From an uncultured Eubacteriales bacterium (GTDB lineage Bacteria > Bacillota > Clostridia > Christensenellales > Aristaeellaceae), in NCBI GenBank assembly GCA_900320085.1, contig ONRC01000004.1:19474-83473 (forward strand): 64,000 nt of DNA, written 5' to 3'. The position numbers and the translations under genes were made by a program. Shown here piece after piece: positions 1-9,007 of the stretch (the stretch's first letter is position 1; every line of letters begins with the position of its first letter). The notes below the pieces were generated by a model that was not told the origin of the DNA, did not search any database, and saw nothing but the letters and a program-made list of their open reading frames with translations.

Positions 1-1
1 T

Positions 2-211
2 GATCATCTGCAAATCTTCTCCCTGCTGGCGAACGTGGCGGATGTGAAGAGCCTGGTCATTCATCCGGCTTCCACCACCCATTCCCAGCTGAGCCTGGAG
101 GAACTGCTGGATCAGGGCATCAAGCCCAACACCATCCGCCTCTCCATCGGCACCGAGCATATCGACGATATTTTAGCTGATCTGGAAAATGGTTTCTCCG
201 CTGTGCAGTAA
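2..211 (+). CDS. metY: O-acetylhomoserine sulfhydrylase (MetY), C-terminal end only
   Basis: This is the last 69 residues of a PLP-dependent Cys/Met metabolism enzyme; the gene starts before the window. The reading frame contains [10 protein letters not shown] followed by [15 protein letters not shown], the C-terminal signature of O-acetylhomoserine aminocarboxypropyltransferases, which make homocysteine (or methionine) from O-acetylhomoserine and sulfide. The Ser/Thr-rich [10 protein letters not shown] segment lies near the active site in this family, and the arginine of [10 protein letters not shown] binds the substrate carboxylate. The catalytic lysine and the cofactor-binding half are outside the window, so the distinction from cystathionine gamma-synthase-type relatives rests on this tail alone. 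A rho-independent terminator follows about 100 bases downstream. Confidence 0.85.
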   Translation, partial: DHLQIFSLLANVADVKSLVIHPASTTHSQLSLEELLDQGIKPNTIRLSIGTEHIDDILADLENGFSAVQ

Positions 212-311
212 AGCTCTTTGACAATCCTGGAAGTGACCGGTACGGGCATCAGCAGCGGAGCTTCGTCCCAACCAACGAATTGATATTTTTACAGGAAGAT
301 AACAAAACAGT

Positions 312-354
312 GCCGCCTGAACTTCCTTTGCTCAGGCGGCAACTCATTTTTTTT
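312..354 (+). terminator. Terminator after metY
   Basis: A perfect 9-bp stem, GCCGCCTGA (312-320) with TCAGGCGGC (332-340), is followed by a T-rich run ending at 354. It lies between metY and the convergent small membrane-protein gene. Confidence 0.85.
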
Positions 355-818
355 CAAGCCCGCGCCCATGCGCCGAGGGCTTTGTCATGGGCGGTCACGG
401 TGAGCATATCGCCGTGCTTCCAGTCTGGGCGGGGCAGATTGGCGTCGTAGTAGAACAGCCGGTCGTCCTCCGGGTCGTCCATGTTCCCGACGCTCAGCAT
501 CATGGGGTAATACTTTACCCCGTCCCGGTCCACGGCGACTTCTTCCATTTCCTTGAACGCGCCGGTGGTGGTGCGCGTCCTGCCGTGGAGCACGTCGTTC
601 AGATGCCGCCGGTAAGCCCGCAGCGGGGACAGCAGCAGCCCTTCGCAAAAAATGATGCCCGCCCCCAGCACCAGCGACAGCGCCGTGGTGATCCACCGGA
701 CGCGGAACACAAACGACACGATCACCCCCGCCAGCAGCAGCGCCGCAGGGATGCTCAGCAGCAGCCTGCGCTGCTTGATCTGGGCGCAAATATCGCTGTA
801 ATCCTGTTCAGTATACAA
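354..818 (-). CDS. Small membrane protein, unknown function
   Basis: A 154-residue protein of no family I recognise. Two hydrophobic segments near the N-terminus (about residues 20-38 and 43-62) form a helical hairpin, and a soluble C-terminal domain of roughly 85 residues follows (contains VDRDGVKYYPMML and DRLFYYDANLP). Both termini are probably cytoplasmic. The start is a TTG at 816-818 preceded by AGAGGG at suitable distance; an ATG a few bases upstream is in another frame. It converges on metY, with the terminator at 312-354 between them. Confidence 0.6.
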   Translation of the reverse strand: MYTEQDYSDICAQIKQRRLLLSIPAALLLAGVIVSFVFRVRWITTALSLVLGAGIIFCEGLLLSPLRAYRRHLNDVLHGRTRTTTGAFKEMEEVAVDRDGVKYYPMMLSVGNMDDPEDDRLFYYDANLPRPDWKHGDMLTVTAHDKALGAWARA

Positions 819-1029
819 AGCATGATCCCTCTCTTTGCCAGAATGAAAAAACCTCTCCGCTTTTTATCATACCGCAATCCCCGCCAAAAGTACACCCCCA
901 AACGGTGGCGATATTGTGGCACAGGGCGCAACGGCATGAAAAGTTTTTCCTCCGGGAAGAAACGGGATGTGCCGAACGTTTTAATCGCGGAGCGGGAAGA
1001 AGAAACTCCCGCCGGAAAGAAGGAAAAGC

Positions 1030-1926
1030 ATGAAAAAACTGATTTGCCTGACGCTGACGCTTGCCATGCTCCTGACCGCCTGCCTGGCCGCGGCGGAAGC
1101 ACAGCCGGCCCTGTCCTTTGCCGATCTGGATGAACTGGACTGGACGTTCAGCAGCGGCGTCGGCGGGTGGTACACCTGCATCTGGATCGAGGAAGACGGC
1201 ACGTTTACCGGTGAATTCCACGACAGCGAAATGGGCGAGGCGGACGAAGCCTACCCCGACGGCACCGTGTACGGCTGCCTGTTCCATGGCAGAATGACCC
1301 TGGACGAACAGGCGGATGAATACACCTGGAAAATCCATGTGGACGAAGTGGAACTGGACGAGGGCCAGGTGCCCGAGGCGATCGAGGACGGCATGCGGTT
1401 TGTGACCTGCGAGCCTTACGGCCTGAAAGCGGGCAACGACATGCTGCTGTACCTGCCCGGCACGCCGGTGGAAAAGCTGCCCGAAGACTTCCTGATGTGG
1501 GCGCACCTGTACGCATACGGCGAGGATGTGAAGGAGCTGCCCTATTACGGCCTGTATGATCCCCAGGAGGAGACCGGCTTCATCGGCGAGGAGCCGTATG
1601 GGAGCTTTGACGAGATCGTGGGCGTGTGGCGCAAAGAGGGCGAGAAAGCCAGCGAAACCTACACGCAGCTGACGATCAAAAGCGACGGCACCGGGGAGAT
1701 GATCACCCTGCCCGAAGGAACGGGCGTGCCGCTGACCTGGTACGCGGACGGTGAAGGCTGGACGGTGTGCTTCGGCTCTCCCGATACAACCGGTAAAGTA
1801 TCGTATGACGCCGAAACCGATCAGCTGACCGTTACAGAACCCATGGAAAACGGCGAAAACCAATACACCGTCTACTTCAGGGACTGGTGGACTGAATCGG
1901 AGCTATTCTTTTCGGAAGGTCTCTGA
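1030..1926 (+). CDS. Predicted secreted lipoprotein, unknown function
   Basis: A 298-residue protein with a typical signal peptide ending in LLTAC, a good lipobox, so it is probably lipidated at Cys18; a type I site at AEA a few residues later is the alternative. The mature part is acidic and rich in aromatics (GGWYTCIWIEEDGTFTGEF), and the last 100 residues (GVWRKEG, then an alternating beta pattern with SDGTGEM) resemble small lipocalin-like or DUF5640-like beta modules found in Clostridia lipoproteins. That resemblance is by eye only. AAAGAAGGAAAAGC precedes the ATG. A terminator directly follows, so it appears to be a single-gene unit. Confidence 0.65.
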   Translation: MKKLICLTLTLAMLLTACLAAAEAQPALSFADLDELDWTFSSGVGGWYTCIWIEEDGTFTGEFHDSEMGEADEAYPDGTVYGCLFHGRMTLDEQADEYTWKIHVDEVELDEGQVPEAIEDGMRFVTCEPYGLKAGNDMLLYLPGTPVEKLPEDFLMWAHLYAYGEDVKELPYYGLYDPQEETGFIGEEPYGSFDEIVGVWRKEGEKASETYTQLTIKSDGTGEMITLPEGTGVPLTWYADGEGWTVCFGSPDTTGKVSYDAETDQLTVTEPMENGENQYTVYFRDWWTESELFFSEGL

Positions 1927-1963
1927 TCAGTTGATGCTTCGGAAAAACCGCAAAACACAGCGA

Positions 1964-1998
1964 GGCCGCCTCACAAACCGTGAGGCGGCCTGTTTCTT
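1964..1998 (+). terminator. Terminator after the lipoprotein gene
   Basis: A 10-bp perfect stem, GGCCGCCTCA (1964-1973) with TGAGGCGGCC (1981-1990), is followed by TGTTTCTTTC. The stem could also serve transcripts arriving from the minus-strand gene ending at 2010. Confidence 0.8.
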
Positions 1999-2009
1999 TC
2001 CGCAAATCC

Positions 2010-3023
2010 TTATTCCTGGGGTTTGTCGTTTTCCTCGTCCTCTTCGTCGTCCTCGTCCACCTCGGTGGCCAGGCCGCGGTTGACCTGCACGCCCTCCATA
2101 CGGGAGTTGATGAACTTATCGAACACACCGTTGGTGTAGCTGGCATAGACGAACCGCGCCATGGCGAAGCCAATCAGGATGTAGTACGCGCCCAGCGCCA
2201 GCAGGGCCAGCAGCGCGCCGGTAAACATGAAGATGGCAATGCAGATGGCGGTGGGCACCAGCATGATCAGACGGATGCCCACGGTCTGGGGCAGACGGCC
2301 CACGGCCATGATCAGGCTGTTGCGCACAAGCTGCGGGAACGTGACCTTATACGATACCATCATGGGATACATGAACGTGACGCCCAGCATCCACACGATG
2401 CTGACGACCACGATCAGCATCTGCGGCACCATGAACAGCACGTTCGTGGCCGCCTGCTGGCCGTAGAACTGATACCCTACATACAGGATGATGGGTACCA
2501 CCGACGTGATAACGGACACCAGCAGCCCCTGCTTCCAGTTTTCCTTCACCGCATCCTTAAAGTCCGCCCAGATGAAGGCATGCTCGTCACGGCTCCAGTT
2601 GCGGGTTACATAGGCCAGACCCGCCTGCACCGGGCCGGTGATAGCGATACAGGGGATGCACCACAGGCAGAACGTGCTCAGCAGGCTGCGGGCCATCTCT
2701 ACCATCCACACATCCAGGTCCATGCCGGACAGCACCTTGATCTGTTCCTCCGTCAGCTGGCCCACATCGCCGGTATCCACATAGGCGGCGTATTCGGTGC
2801 GCACCATCATCACGTTCATCAGCGTGGTAACGCAGTAGCCGATCAGGATGATCAGCGGCAGCCACGCCGCCACCGTCATCAGATTCAGGCGGCACAGCGC
2901 GGCAAAGCGCACCCGCAGCATTTCCCAAAACAGCTGCCAGCGGTTGCGGGGCAGATCCTCCTTCCGGAAATCGCCTTTGCCGCTTTTTCCGTAATAATAA
3001 TTGTTCATCATTCTTCCAAACAT
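2010..3023 (-). CDS. Polytopic membrane protein, unknown function (YesL/DUF624-like at most)
   Basis: A 337-residue integral membrane protein with about six hydrophobic helices, starting MFGRMMNNYYYGKSGKGDF. The N-terminal pattern (an aromatic/basic cytoplasmic stretch, then RLNLMTVAAWLPLIILIGY) loosely recalls YesL/DUF624 proteins, but I cannot assign the family. The last 25 residues are almost all acidic. The start at 3021-3023 is preferred to the upstream ATG at 3027-3029 because GGAGG lies 7 bases before the former but abuts the latter. It is transcribed alone from a minus-strand promoter near 3095. Confidence 0.65.
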   Translation of the reverse strand: MFGRMMNNYYYGKSGKGDFRKEDLPRNRWQLFWEMLRVRFAALCRLNLMTVAAWLPLIILIGYCVTTLMNVMMVRTEYAAYVDTGDVGQLTEEQIKVLSGMDLDVWMVEMARSLLSTFCLWCIPCIAITGPVQAGLAYVTRNWSRDEHAFIWADFKDAVKENWKQGLLVSVITSVVPIILYVGYQFYGQQAATNVLFMVPQMLIVVVSIVWMLGVTFMYPMMVSYKVTFPQLVRNSLIMAVGRLPQTVGIRLIMLVPTAICIAIFMFTGALLALLALGAYYILIGFAMARFVYASYTNGVFDKFINSRMEGVQVNRGLATEVDEDDEEDEENDKPQE

Positions 3024-3092
3024 GGCCATTCCTCCACATCCATGCGCTGGGACAAATCAGCCGGCCTTCGCCGGAAAGCGCCTTTTTGTGCT

Positions 3093-3121
3093 ATTATACT
3101 ATATTTTTCTTCGCTTGAAAA
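3093..3121 (-). promoter_or_regulatory. Likely promoter of the polytopic membrane-protein gene
   Basis: The minus strand reads TATAGTATAAT with the -10 TATAAT at 3098-3093 in an AT-rich island; the -35 is poor. It lies about 70 bases upstream of the start at 3023. Confidence 0.4.
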
Positions 3122-3152
3122 CCTACATTTTCAAAAATCCATGGAATGGCAT

Positions 3153-3193
3153 AAAAAAACCGGGCGGCTTCGGGGATCATCGAAGCGGTCCGG
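3153..3193 (-). terminator. Terminator after the acyltransferase gene
   Basis: On the minus strand a 13-bp stem with two mismatches (arms 3181-3193 and 3160-3172, loop of 8) is followed by TTTTTTTAT, immediately downstream of the stop at 3198. Confidence 0.75.
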
Positions 3194-3197
3194 CCGT

Positions 3198-4427
3198 TCA
3201 CTTTTCCGCCTTCGTTCTGCGGCGCAGGACGCGGGCGATGGGGCGTTCAAACAGGAAGGTGATGAGAGCGGCGAGAACAAGGGCGAACACGAAGCAGCAG
3301 ATGGTGTAGGTCAATTGCCAACGGTAATCGCCGTCCATCCAGGGCTGGGAGGAATCGCTGGGGGGAAAGCCCCATTCCTTCAGCTTTACCGCCAGCATCT
3401 GGTGATAAATATAAAACTGGAAGGAAATGAGCGAAAGAAAGTGCATCACCTTGTTGCCCAGCAGGAATCGCATCGCGGGCAGGCTGAACGCGGCGCAGAC
3501 CATCAGGCAGGCAAGCGCGGCGGACAGAGAAAAGCGGCGGTCCATCTGCCCCTGACGGATGAGCTCCTGGGTAGGGGAATAGGCCTGGGCCTGGGCGATG
3601 CGCGTGAGCACCGAAACGCAGAAAATCACCAGCACCGTAAAGAACAGGCGGATCTTCGCGTCCGGCTCATTGCCCAGCCGCTTGCGCAGGGCTGCGAACA
3701 CTGACGCGGCCACGAATCCATTGGCATATACGTCCAGGAACGCGGGAAGCTGGTTGAAATACATGCTGGTGTCCGGCTGCCGGGAGGCATAATACCGAAA
3801 CGCGAAGGCCGCGCCCGCCATGGCAAAATAGGTGACGACGGGCAGCTTCCGAAACGTCCGGGCCAGGAAGGGAAACAGCACATAAAACTGCATTTCCACC
3901 GCCAGCGTCCACAGCGCGCCGTTCAGGGGGGAACGGAAATAGCTGAAATAAAACAGGTTATGGGTGAAGGTCAGGTGGGACAGAATGTCCAGCACCGCGT
4001 CGGACGTCTGCGGATAATCACCCCGGACGCAGCTGAAAACAAACATCGGCACCACGCACAGCAGATAGGAGGGCAGGATGCGGATGAGCCGCCGCTTGTA
4101 AAACGCGCCGACGGCGGGCAGCCTGCTACCCGCCTGCGTGTAGGGCAGATACAGCAGAAAACCGCTGAGCAGCAGCAGCCCGTCTACCCAGATATACCCC
4201 GAGCGCAGCAAAAAATCCAGGCTGACAAATTCGCCCAGCACCTCAAATTGGGGCGCCAGCCAGCTCTGCTGCCAGATATGGAACCAGCCGACCAGCAGGA
4301 TGCAAAGCACCCGGACGCCGTCCAGGACGTCCAGGTGCTTTGCGTCCGGCCACATCCGATAGGATTGGAAGGGCTGGAACCGGCGGCTTTCGCGACGGGA
4401 AGGTATGCTGACGTTTTCGTTTTCCAT
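3198..4427 (-). CDS. Acyltransferase 3 family membrane protein (OafA-like)
   Basis: A 409-residue polytopic protein with about ten membrane helices. The N-terminal motif DVLDGVRVLCILLVGWFH matches the signature of the acyltransferase-3 family, which O-acylates cell-surface glycans; His50 and Arg39 correspond to its conserved catalytic pair. The C-terminus is basic (RRRTKAEK). The substrate cannot be deduced. The start MENENVSIPS at 4425-4427 is 2 bases after the stop of the upstream repeat protein, so the two are almost certainly co-transcribed and perhaps translationally coupled. A longer in-frame extension to 4619 would lie wholly inside the upstream gene and reads like out-of-frame sequence, so I rejected it. 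Confidence 0.85.
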   Translation of the reverse strand: MENENVSIPSRRESRRFQPFQSYRMWPDAKHLDVLDGVRVLCILLVGWFHIWQQSWLAPQFEVLGEFVSLDFLLRSGYIWVDGLLLLSGFLLYLPYTQAGSRLPAVGAFYKRRLIRILPSYLLCVVPMFVFSCVRGDYPQTSDAVLDILSHLTFTHNLFYFSYFRSPLNGALWTLAVEMQFYVLFPFLARTFRKLPVVTYFAMAGAAFAFRYYASRQPDTSMYFNQLPAFLDVYANGFVAASVFAALRKRLGNEPDAKIRLFFTVLVIFCVSVLTRIAQAQAYSPTQELIRQGQMDRRFSLSAALACLMVCAAFSLPAMRFLLGNKVMHFLSLISFQFYIYHQMLAVKLKEWGFPPSDSSQPWMDGDYRWQLTYTICCFVFALVLAALITFLFERPIARVLRRRTKAEK

Positions 4428-4429
4428 GG

Positions 4430-7258
4430 TCAGATGGCTTCTTCCTCTATGCGGGTCAGGCGGTAAAGGGTTCTGGTTTTGGTATTGCGCAGGGTGAGAG
4501 CGCTTTGCTTCTGGGACACGATTTCGTAGGTCAGCGTGGTGGGGTTGGGTTCGTCGCCGGTATTCACCGCGTACATGTTGGGTACGTAGTAGTAGGCTTC
4601 TTCGCCAAGCAGACTGCACGAGCCGTCCTCCCGGAATTCAAACGTCTGCCCTTTATCCGTTTCCCACTGGCCCATCAGCTTATACACCGCCCGCTCGAGG
4701 CGGTAGGAGGTCACATCCCGGTAATCGGGAATCAGCTTGTAGTATTTCAGCGCCTCGAAGGGCTGACGATCGTTATACAGTTCGTTGGCGTAGAGGTAGC
4801 AGGCGTCCTTGTACATGGATGGAATGTCAGCGTATTTCTCCGTCAGGAAGCCCTCCTGCAAGGGAGCCAGCACTTCGATCACGGTCAGGTAATCCTTCTG
4901 CGCCTGCGCGGCCTGGGCGGTTTCATAAGCGGCGGCGCAGTAAGCGTCGGCGCATTCCTGGGCCCGCGCCTGCGCATCCCGGTAATCCCCTGCCCGCTCG
5001 AACATGGCGGCGGCTGCCGCCATATCGTTGGCATCCACGGCTTCTTCACCCGCCCGGTAAGCTAATTCATGCAGCGCGCTGCGGGCGGCGGCGTCCTCCT
5101 GCTCGATAGCGGCAAGCAAATCCATGGCGGTGGCAAGGTCGCCTTCGTCCACCTTTTGCAGCGCCAGCAGGTATACGCACTGACGGTACTGGTCTGCCGC
5201 GTCCTCATAGTCATTCAGCGATTCAAACAGTCCGCGGGCGGTTTCGTAGTCGCTCTGATCCTTCAGCTCCATGGCCAGCAGATAGCGCGCCCGGCGCAGG
5301 GCTTCCTGCACGGCTTCATTTTCGCTGCCTTCGGATACGAGGGTGATGGCCTGCTCATACTGGCCGTTGTCGATCCGCTTCTGGGCGGCGTTGGTCAGGG
5401 CGGTGGCCAGCTGCGACACGGCGTCCTGGTATTCGCCCACCTGGCGCAGCAGCGCGGCGGCGCTTTCATAATCCTCCTGCTCCATCTGCGTCATGGCGCG
5501 GTCATAGAGGATTTGATTGATGTAGGCTGTGGCATTGCCGTAATCCGAAATGGTTTGCAGCAGCGCCAGCGCGCCTTCCTGGTCGCCCTCCTCCAGCATC
5601 ATCAGGGCCGGACGGTAAACGCATTCCTTTTTGGCTTCCTGGGCTGCCAGCAGATCGGGGGCTTTGTCAAAGTATTCCACGGCGCGGGCGTATTCGCCGT
5701 CGGCCATCAGCGCGGCGCCAATATAGTAGTAGCATTGCATCAGCAGCGCGCGGGAATCCTGGTAGCCGCTGATTTTTTCCAGCATCTCGGCGGCCCGTTG
5801 ATAATCGCCCTCGTTCATGGCGGTCACGGCGGGGGTGTACAGGCAGGCCGCAGCCCGGCGGTAAGCGTCGGAGTAATCTCCGGCGGCCAGGAAGTATTCA
5901 GCGGCGGCTTCATAATCGGATTCGCGGAAGGCCGCATCGCCCGCCGCGTAATATGCCCGCTGGAGCTGGATGGGAGAATCCCGGTAATCGCCCAGCTCAG
6001 TAAAGGCTTCGATGGCGGCCAACGGGTCGCCATCGCTGTCGATGGCTTCCACAGCGGGCAGATACAGACATTCCTTGGCGTTGGATTCGGAATTCTGGAA
6101 GGAGCCCAGGGACATGAACTTGTCCCGCGCTTCCTCATATTGCTTTTTGCTCATCAGGTCCAGCGCCCATTCGTATTCCGCCTGGCTGCGGCGCATCCGG
6201 GCGTTGCTGTAATTGGGCACCGATTCGTACAGCGCGATGGCGTCCGCCCAGTTGCCGGAGGCCAGCAGCTTTTCCGCGTACACATACCGGGCTTCCTGGG
6301 CGCGGGTGGCGCTGTCCTTGTAGTCGCCCAGGGCGTCGAAGCCGTTCTGAGCGGCGCGGAGGGAAGTGAAGGTGCCGCCGTTCAGGGCGTTCATGGCGGC
6401 GCGGTAATCGCATTCCAGGGCCAGGCTGGCGCTGTCGCGGTAATCGGCCAGGGCCAGGAACTGGGCCTTCGCGGAATCAAACTGGCCGTTTTCCAGGGTG
6501 CGGTTGGCCTGATAATAACGGTAATAGGGAATGCCATGGAAATAGATCCCGTAGATCAGGCCAATCACCAGCAGGATGGAAATGAGGGTGGTCAGAATGA
6601 TCCGGCGCCTCCGGCGCAGACGGCGCTGCCGGGCTTCCTTGACAGCGGCCTGACGGCGGGCATCCTCACGCTGCCGACGCTGTTCATCCTCGATGGCGGA
6701 TTGGCGCGTGAACAGCACGCGCTCAATGGAGGCTTCGTTCAGCTTGGTAAAAATGGCGTGCTTGTCGCGTCGGCATCGGCGGCAGGTATCCTCGTGGGCG
6801 GAGTTGGGGCGTCCGCAGACGCACACCCATACCGCCCCCTGATCGCTGGGATAGCTGGCGGCGTCGGGCCCGGCCAATTCCTGCATCACCTGCAATTGCG
6901 GCCCGCTCAGCAGGGGAGAGGGCTTGAATTCCATCGGCTCGGCCAGTCCCTTGCGCCAGACGGTGTTATCGTCGAACCAGACCTTTTCGATGATGACTTC
7001 CAGGTCCTGGGCATATTCCGCTTCTTCCACCTCAAGGGAGGCTTCGAACACATGCCGGCCGGGACCGTCAATGCCCTGCAGCCGTTCCACGTGGCGGGCA
7101 TACTGGTCCCCTTCGGCGTCATAGCAGTGCACGCAGACCTGGATACTGCGCACGTCTTTATCGCTCATGTTGTAAATCTGCATGGTCAATACAGGATCAT
7201 CCGGCGTGGGGATCCTGCAATGCCACAGTTCAACAGGCGACGTCAGGTCGATTCGCAT
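4430..7258 (-). CDS. Zinc-ribbon / transmembrane / TPR-like repeat protein
   Basis: A 942-residue protein with an unusual domain order. Residues 1-120 form a beta-rich N-terminal domain. A short zinc ribbon with Cys146, Cys148, Cys159 and Cys162 follows. A very basic charged helix (RRLRRRRR) then precedes one membrane helix at about 220-241. Some 630 residues of TPR-like helical repeats of about 36 residues each carry the recurring motif GDYxDA or GDYRDS. The last 80 residues form a small beta domain (MGQWETDKGQTFEFREDGSC). By the positive-inside rule the ribbon is cytoplasmic and the repeats are extracellular. I know no function; a scaffold linking a cytosolic signal to the wall is a guess. 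The 3' end nearly abuts the acyltransferase gene. Confidence 0.75.
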   Translation of the reverse strand: MRIDLTSPVELWHCRIPTPDDPVLTMQIYNMSDKDVRSIQVCVHCYDAEGDQYARHVERLQGIDGPGRHVFEASLEVEEAEYAQDLEVIIEKVWFDDNTVWRKGLAEPMEFKPSPLLSGPQLQVMQELAGPDAASYPSDQGAVWVCVCGRPNSAHEDTCRRCRRDKHAIFTKLNEASIERVLFTRQSAIEDEQRRQREDARRQAAVKEARQRRLRRRRRIILTTLISILLVIGLIYGIYFHGIPYYRYYQANRTLENGQFDSAKAQFLALADYRDSASLALECDYRAAMNALNGGTFTSLRAAQNGFDALGDYKDSATRAQEARYVYAEKLLASGNWADAIALYESVPNYSNARMRRSQAEYEWALDLMSKKQYEEARDKFMSLGSFQNSESNAKECLYLPAVEAIDSDGDPLAAIEAFTELGDYRDSPIQLQRAYYAAGDAAFRESDYEAAAEYFLAAGDYSDAYRRAAACLYTPAVTAMNEGDYQRAAEMLEKISGYQDSRALLMQCYYYIGAALMADGEYARAVEYFDKAPDLLAAQEAKKECVYRPALMMLEEGDQEGALALLQTISDYGNATAYINQILYDRAMTQMEQEDYESAAALLRQVGEYQDAVSQLATALTNAAQKRIDNGQYEQAITLVSEGSENEAVQEALRRARYLLAMELKDQSDYETARGLFESLNDYEDAADQYRQCVYLLALQKVDEGDLATAMDLLAAIEQEDAAARSALHELAYRAGEEAVDANDMAAAAAMFERAGDYRDAQARAQECADAYCAAAYETAQAAQAQKDYLTVIEVLAPLQEGFLTEKYADIPSMYKDACYLYANELYNDRQPFEALKYYKLIPDYRDVTSYRLERAVYKLMGQWETDKGQTFEFREDGSCSLLGEEAYYYVPNMYAVNTGDEPNPTTLTYEIVSQKQSALTLRNTKTRTLYRLTRIEEEAI

Positions 7259-7310
7259 AGGGAGTCATGCCTCCGGCAATAGATAAATATAGGCAGACGC
7301 GGGGAGCAGT

Positions 7311-7424
7311 TTTGAGAGTGAAAAGTTTAGAGTTTAGAGTAAAGTTATTCTACTGTGATAACAAGGTATTCTGGCAGACAAACTTTATCTGCGCTCTAAA
7401 CTCTCCACTCTGAACTCTATCCTC
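7311..7424. repeat. Purine/pyrimidine hairpin element, copy 1
   Basis: The left arm (7311-7347) is purine-rich with the motif GAGTTTAGAGTAAAGTT. The right arm (7381-7418) is the pyrimidine counterpart, with AACTTTA and CTCTAAACTC. About 17 bp pair, with one bulge. The arms are built from imperfect TTAGAG-like short tandem repeats. Copies with different arm sequences occur at 29871, 37389 and 41707. It lies between the nucleoside phosphorylase and repeat-protein genes, both on the minus strand. Confidence 0.7.
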
Positions 7425-7430
7425 GGACGG

Positions 7431-8759
7431 TTATTCACTGAGCTCCGTCACGCCCTCGGGCTTCACCAGGGCGTAGAGCAGCCGGGCTTTGGGGGCGGGT
7501 TCATTCGCAAATGTCAGCGCGTCCAGAATGCGCTGTTCGGTTTCTTTGGCGTTCTGTTGGCTGGCGGCGTGGAGGGTGCACACCACGTCTCCGGTTTTCA
7601 CGAAATCGCCGATGCGCTTTTCCATCACGAAGCCGACGGCGGGATCAATGATATCCGTTTTGCTGATGCGGCCCGCTCCCATGCGCTGGGCGGCCAAGCC
7701 CAGGGCCGTGCCGTTGACGTGGGAAAGATAACCATCCTGCCGCGCCTTGACCGGATACAGCACCGGTGCCTGGGGCAGCAGGGAAACGTCGTCGCAGACC
7801 CGGCAGTCGCCACCCTGGGCGGTGATCATTTCTTTCAGCTTTTGCAGACCCGCGCCGCTGTTCAGCGCGTCATTCAGCATAGCCAGCGCTTCTTCTTCGG
7901 TTTTCGCTACGCCCGAGGCCACCAGCATTTGGCTGCCCAGGAAAAGGCTTACCCGCTTGAGCGGACCCGCCGCGCGGCCGGAAAGAATGTCGATGGCTTC
8001 CTTCACTTCCAGGGCGTTGCCCACATGGGAGCCCAGCGGCTCTTCCATGCCGCTGACCACCGCGATGATCTTCCTGCCCGCGTGGCTGCCGATGTCCACC
8101 ATAGCCTTCGCCAAATCGATCGAAGCCTCCAGGGTCGGCATGATGGCGCCGGACCCGGCCTTTACGTCCAGCACGATGGCTTTCGCCCCCGCCGCGAATT
8201 TCTTGGACAGGATGCTGCTGACGATCAGGGGGATCGAATCCACCGTCGCGGTCACGTCCCGCAGGGCGTAGAGCCGTTTGTCCGCCGGGGCGAGCTGCGG
8301 GCTTTGGCCCACCACCGCGCACCCAACACAGCGGACGATGGAAACAAATACTTCCTCCGGCAGCTCCACCCGCATACCGGGAATGCTTTCCAGCTTATCA
8401 ATGGTGCCGCCGGTGTGGCCCAGGCCGCGCCCGCTCATTTTCAGCACCTTGCCGCCGCAGGCCGCCACCAGGGGAGCCAGCACCAGGGTGGTGGTGTCGC
8501 CCACGCCGCCGGTGGAGTGTTTGTCTACCGGAACGCCGCCCACGTCGGGGTCGAGCATATGCCCGGACGCCGCCATTTCCATGGTCAGGTCTGCGGTTTC
8601 CCGCGCGTCCATGCCGTTTAAGCGGATGGCCATCAGCAGCGCCGTCAGCTGGTAATCAGGGATGGACCCGTCCGCCGCGCCCTTGACAAAATACGCGATC
8701 TGCTCACGGCTCAAAGCCCGGCCGCGCTTTTTGTCTTCCAAAATAGAAATAATATCCAC
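7431..8759 (-). CDS. pdp: Pyrimidine-nucleoside phosphorylase
   Basis: A 442-residue enzyme of the thymidine/pyrimidine phosphorylase family, which cleaves uridine, thymidine and related nucleosides with phosphate to give the base and (deoxy)ribose-1-phosphate. The family signature is intact: the phosphate-binding segment DKHSTGGVGDTTTL (about residues 81-94), SGRGLGHTGGTIDKLE after it, and KKFAAGAKAIVLDVK in the middle domain. Length and the C-terminal alpha/beta domain are normal for Bacillota Pdp. The start is GTG at 8757-8759 with AGGAGG about 6 bases upstream. It appears to be transcribed alone. Pdp is broader in specificity than DeoA, and the sequence does not fully separate them. Confidence 0.93.
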   Translation of the reverse strand: MDIISILEDKKRGRALSREQIAYFVKGAADGSIPDYQLTALLMAIRLNGMDARETADLTMEMAASGHMLDPDVGGVPVDKHSTGGVGDTTTLVLAPLVAACGGKVLKMSGRGLGHTGGTIDKLESIPGMRVELPEEVFVSIVRCVGCAVVGQSPQLAPADKRLYALRDVTATVDSIPLIVSSILSKKFAAGAKAIVLDVKAGSGAIMPTLEASIDLAKAMVDIGSHAGRKIIAVVSGMEEPLGSHVGNALEVKEAIDILSGRAAGPLKRVSLFLGSQMLVASGVAKTEEEALAMLNDALNSGAGLQKLKEMITAQGGDCRVCDDVSLLPQAPVLYPVKARQDGYLSHVNGTALGLAAQRMGAGRISKTDIIDPAVGFVMEKRIGDFVKTGDVVCTLHAASQQNAKETEQRILDALTFANEPAPKARLLYALVKPEGVTELSE

Positions 8760-8796
8760 GCGCGCGCCTCCTCTTTTAAATCCCTCTATTTTTTCT

Positions 8797-8825
8797 ATTA
8801 TAGTATATCATAAATCATGCTTCAG
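8797..8825 (-). promoter_or_regulatory. Likely pdp promoter
   Basis: TATAAT reads on the minus strand at 8802-8797, about 40 bases upstream of the GTG start; the -35 position is weak (CTGAAG). Confidence 0.4.
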
Positions 8826-8860
8826 GAAAAGAAAATGAATCTAACGATCCGTTCTAAAAA

Positions 8861-8913
8861 TTGTAACAAAATTTATAAAAACTCTTGACCTTGTAACAAA
8901 AATGTAATAGAAT
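8861..8913 (+). promoter_or_regulatory. Promoter of the SH3 wall protein with paired decamer repeats
   Basis: TTGACC (8885-8890), a 17-base spacer and TAGAAT (8908-8913) form a good sigma-A-type promoter. The decamer TTGTAACAAA occurs twice, at 8861-8870 and 8891-8900, one copy upstream of the -35 and one in the spacer, exactly 30 bases apart. Each is an odd palindrome (TTGT-A-ACAA), so a regulator may bind both. Confidence 0.6.
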
Positions 8914-9007
8914 GTAACAGAAAGGTCGAAATTTCACTTTTTGTCGTATTCCAGAGTGAACCGGCCCGAACGCCGGGAAAACACATGTGGATGGAGTGTT
9001 GGTTTCT

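Noticed and set aside
4428..4619. N-terminal extension of the acyltransferase to 4619
   Set aside because: It lies inside the upstream gene, reads as Arg/His/Pro-rich out-of-frame sequence, and the family motif begins shortly after the ATG at 4427.
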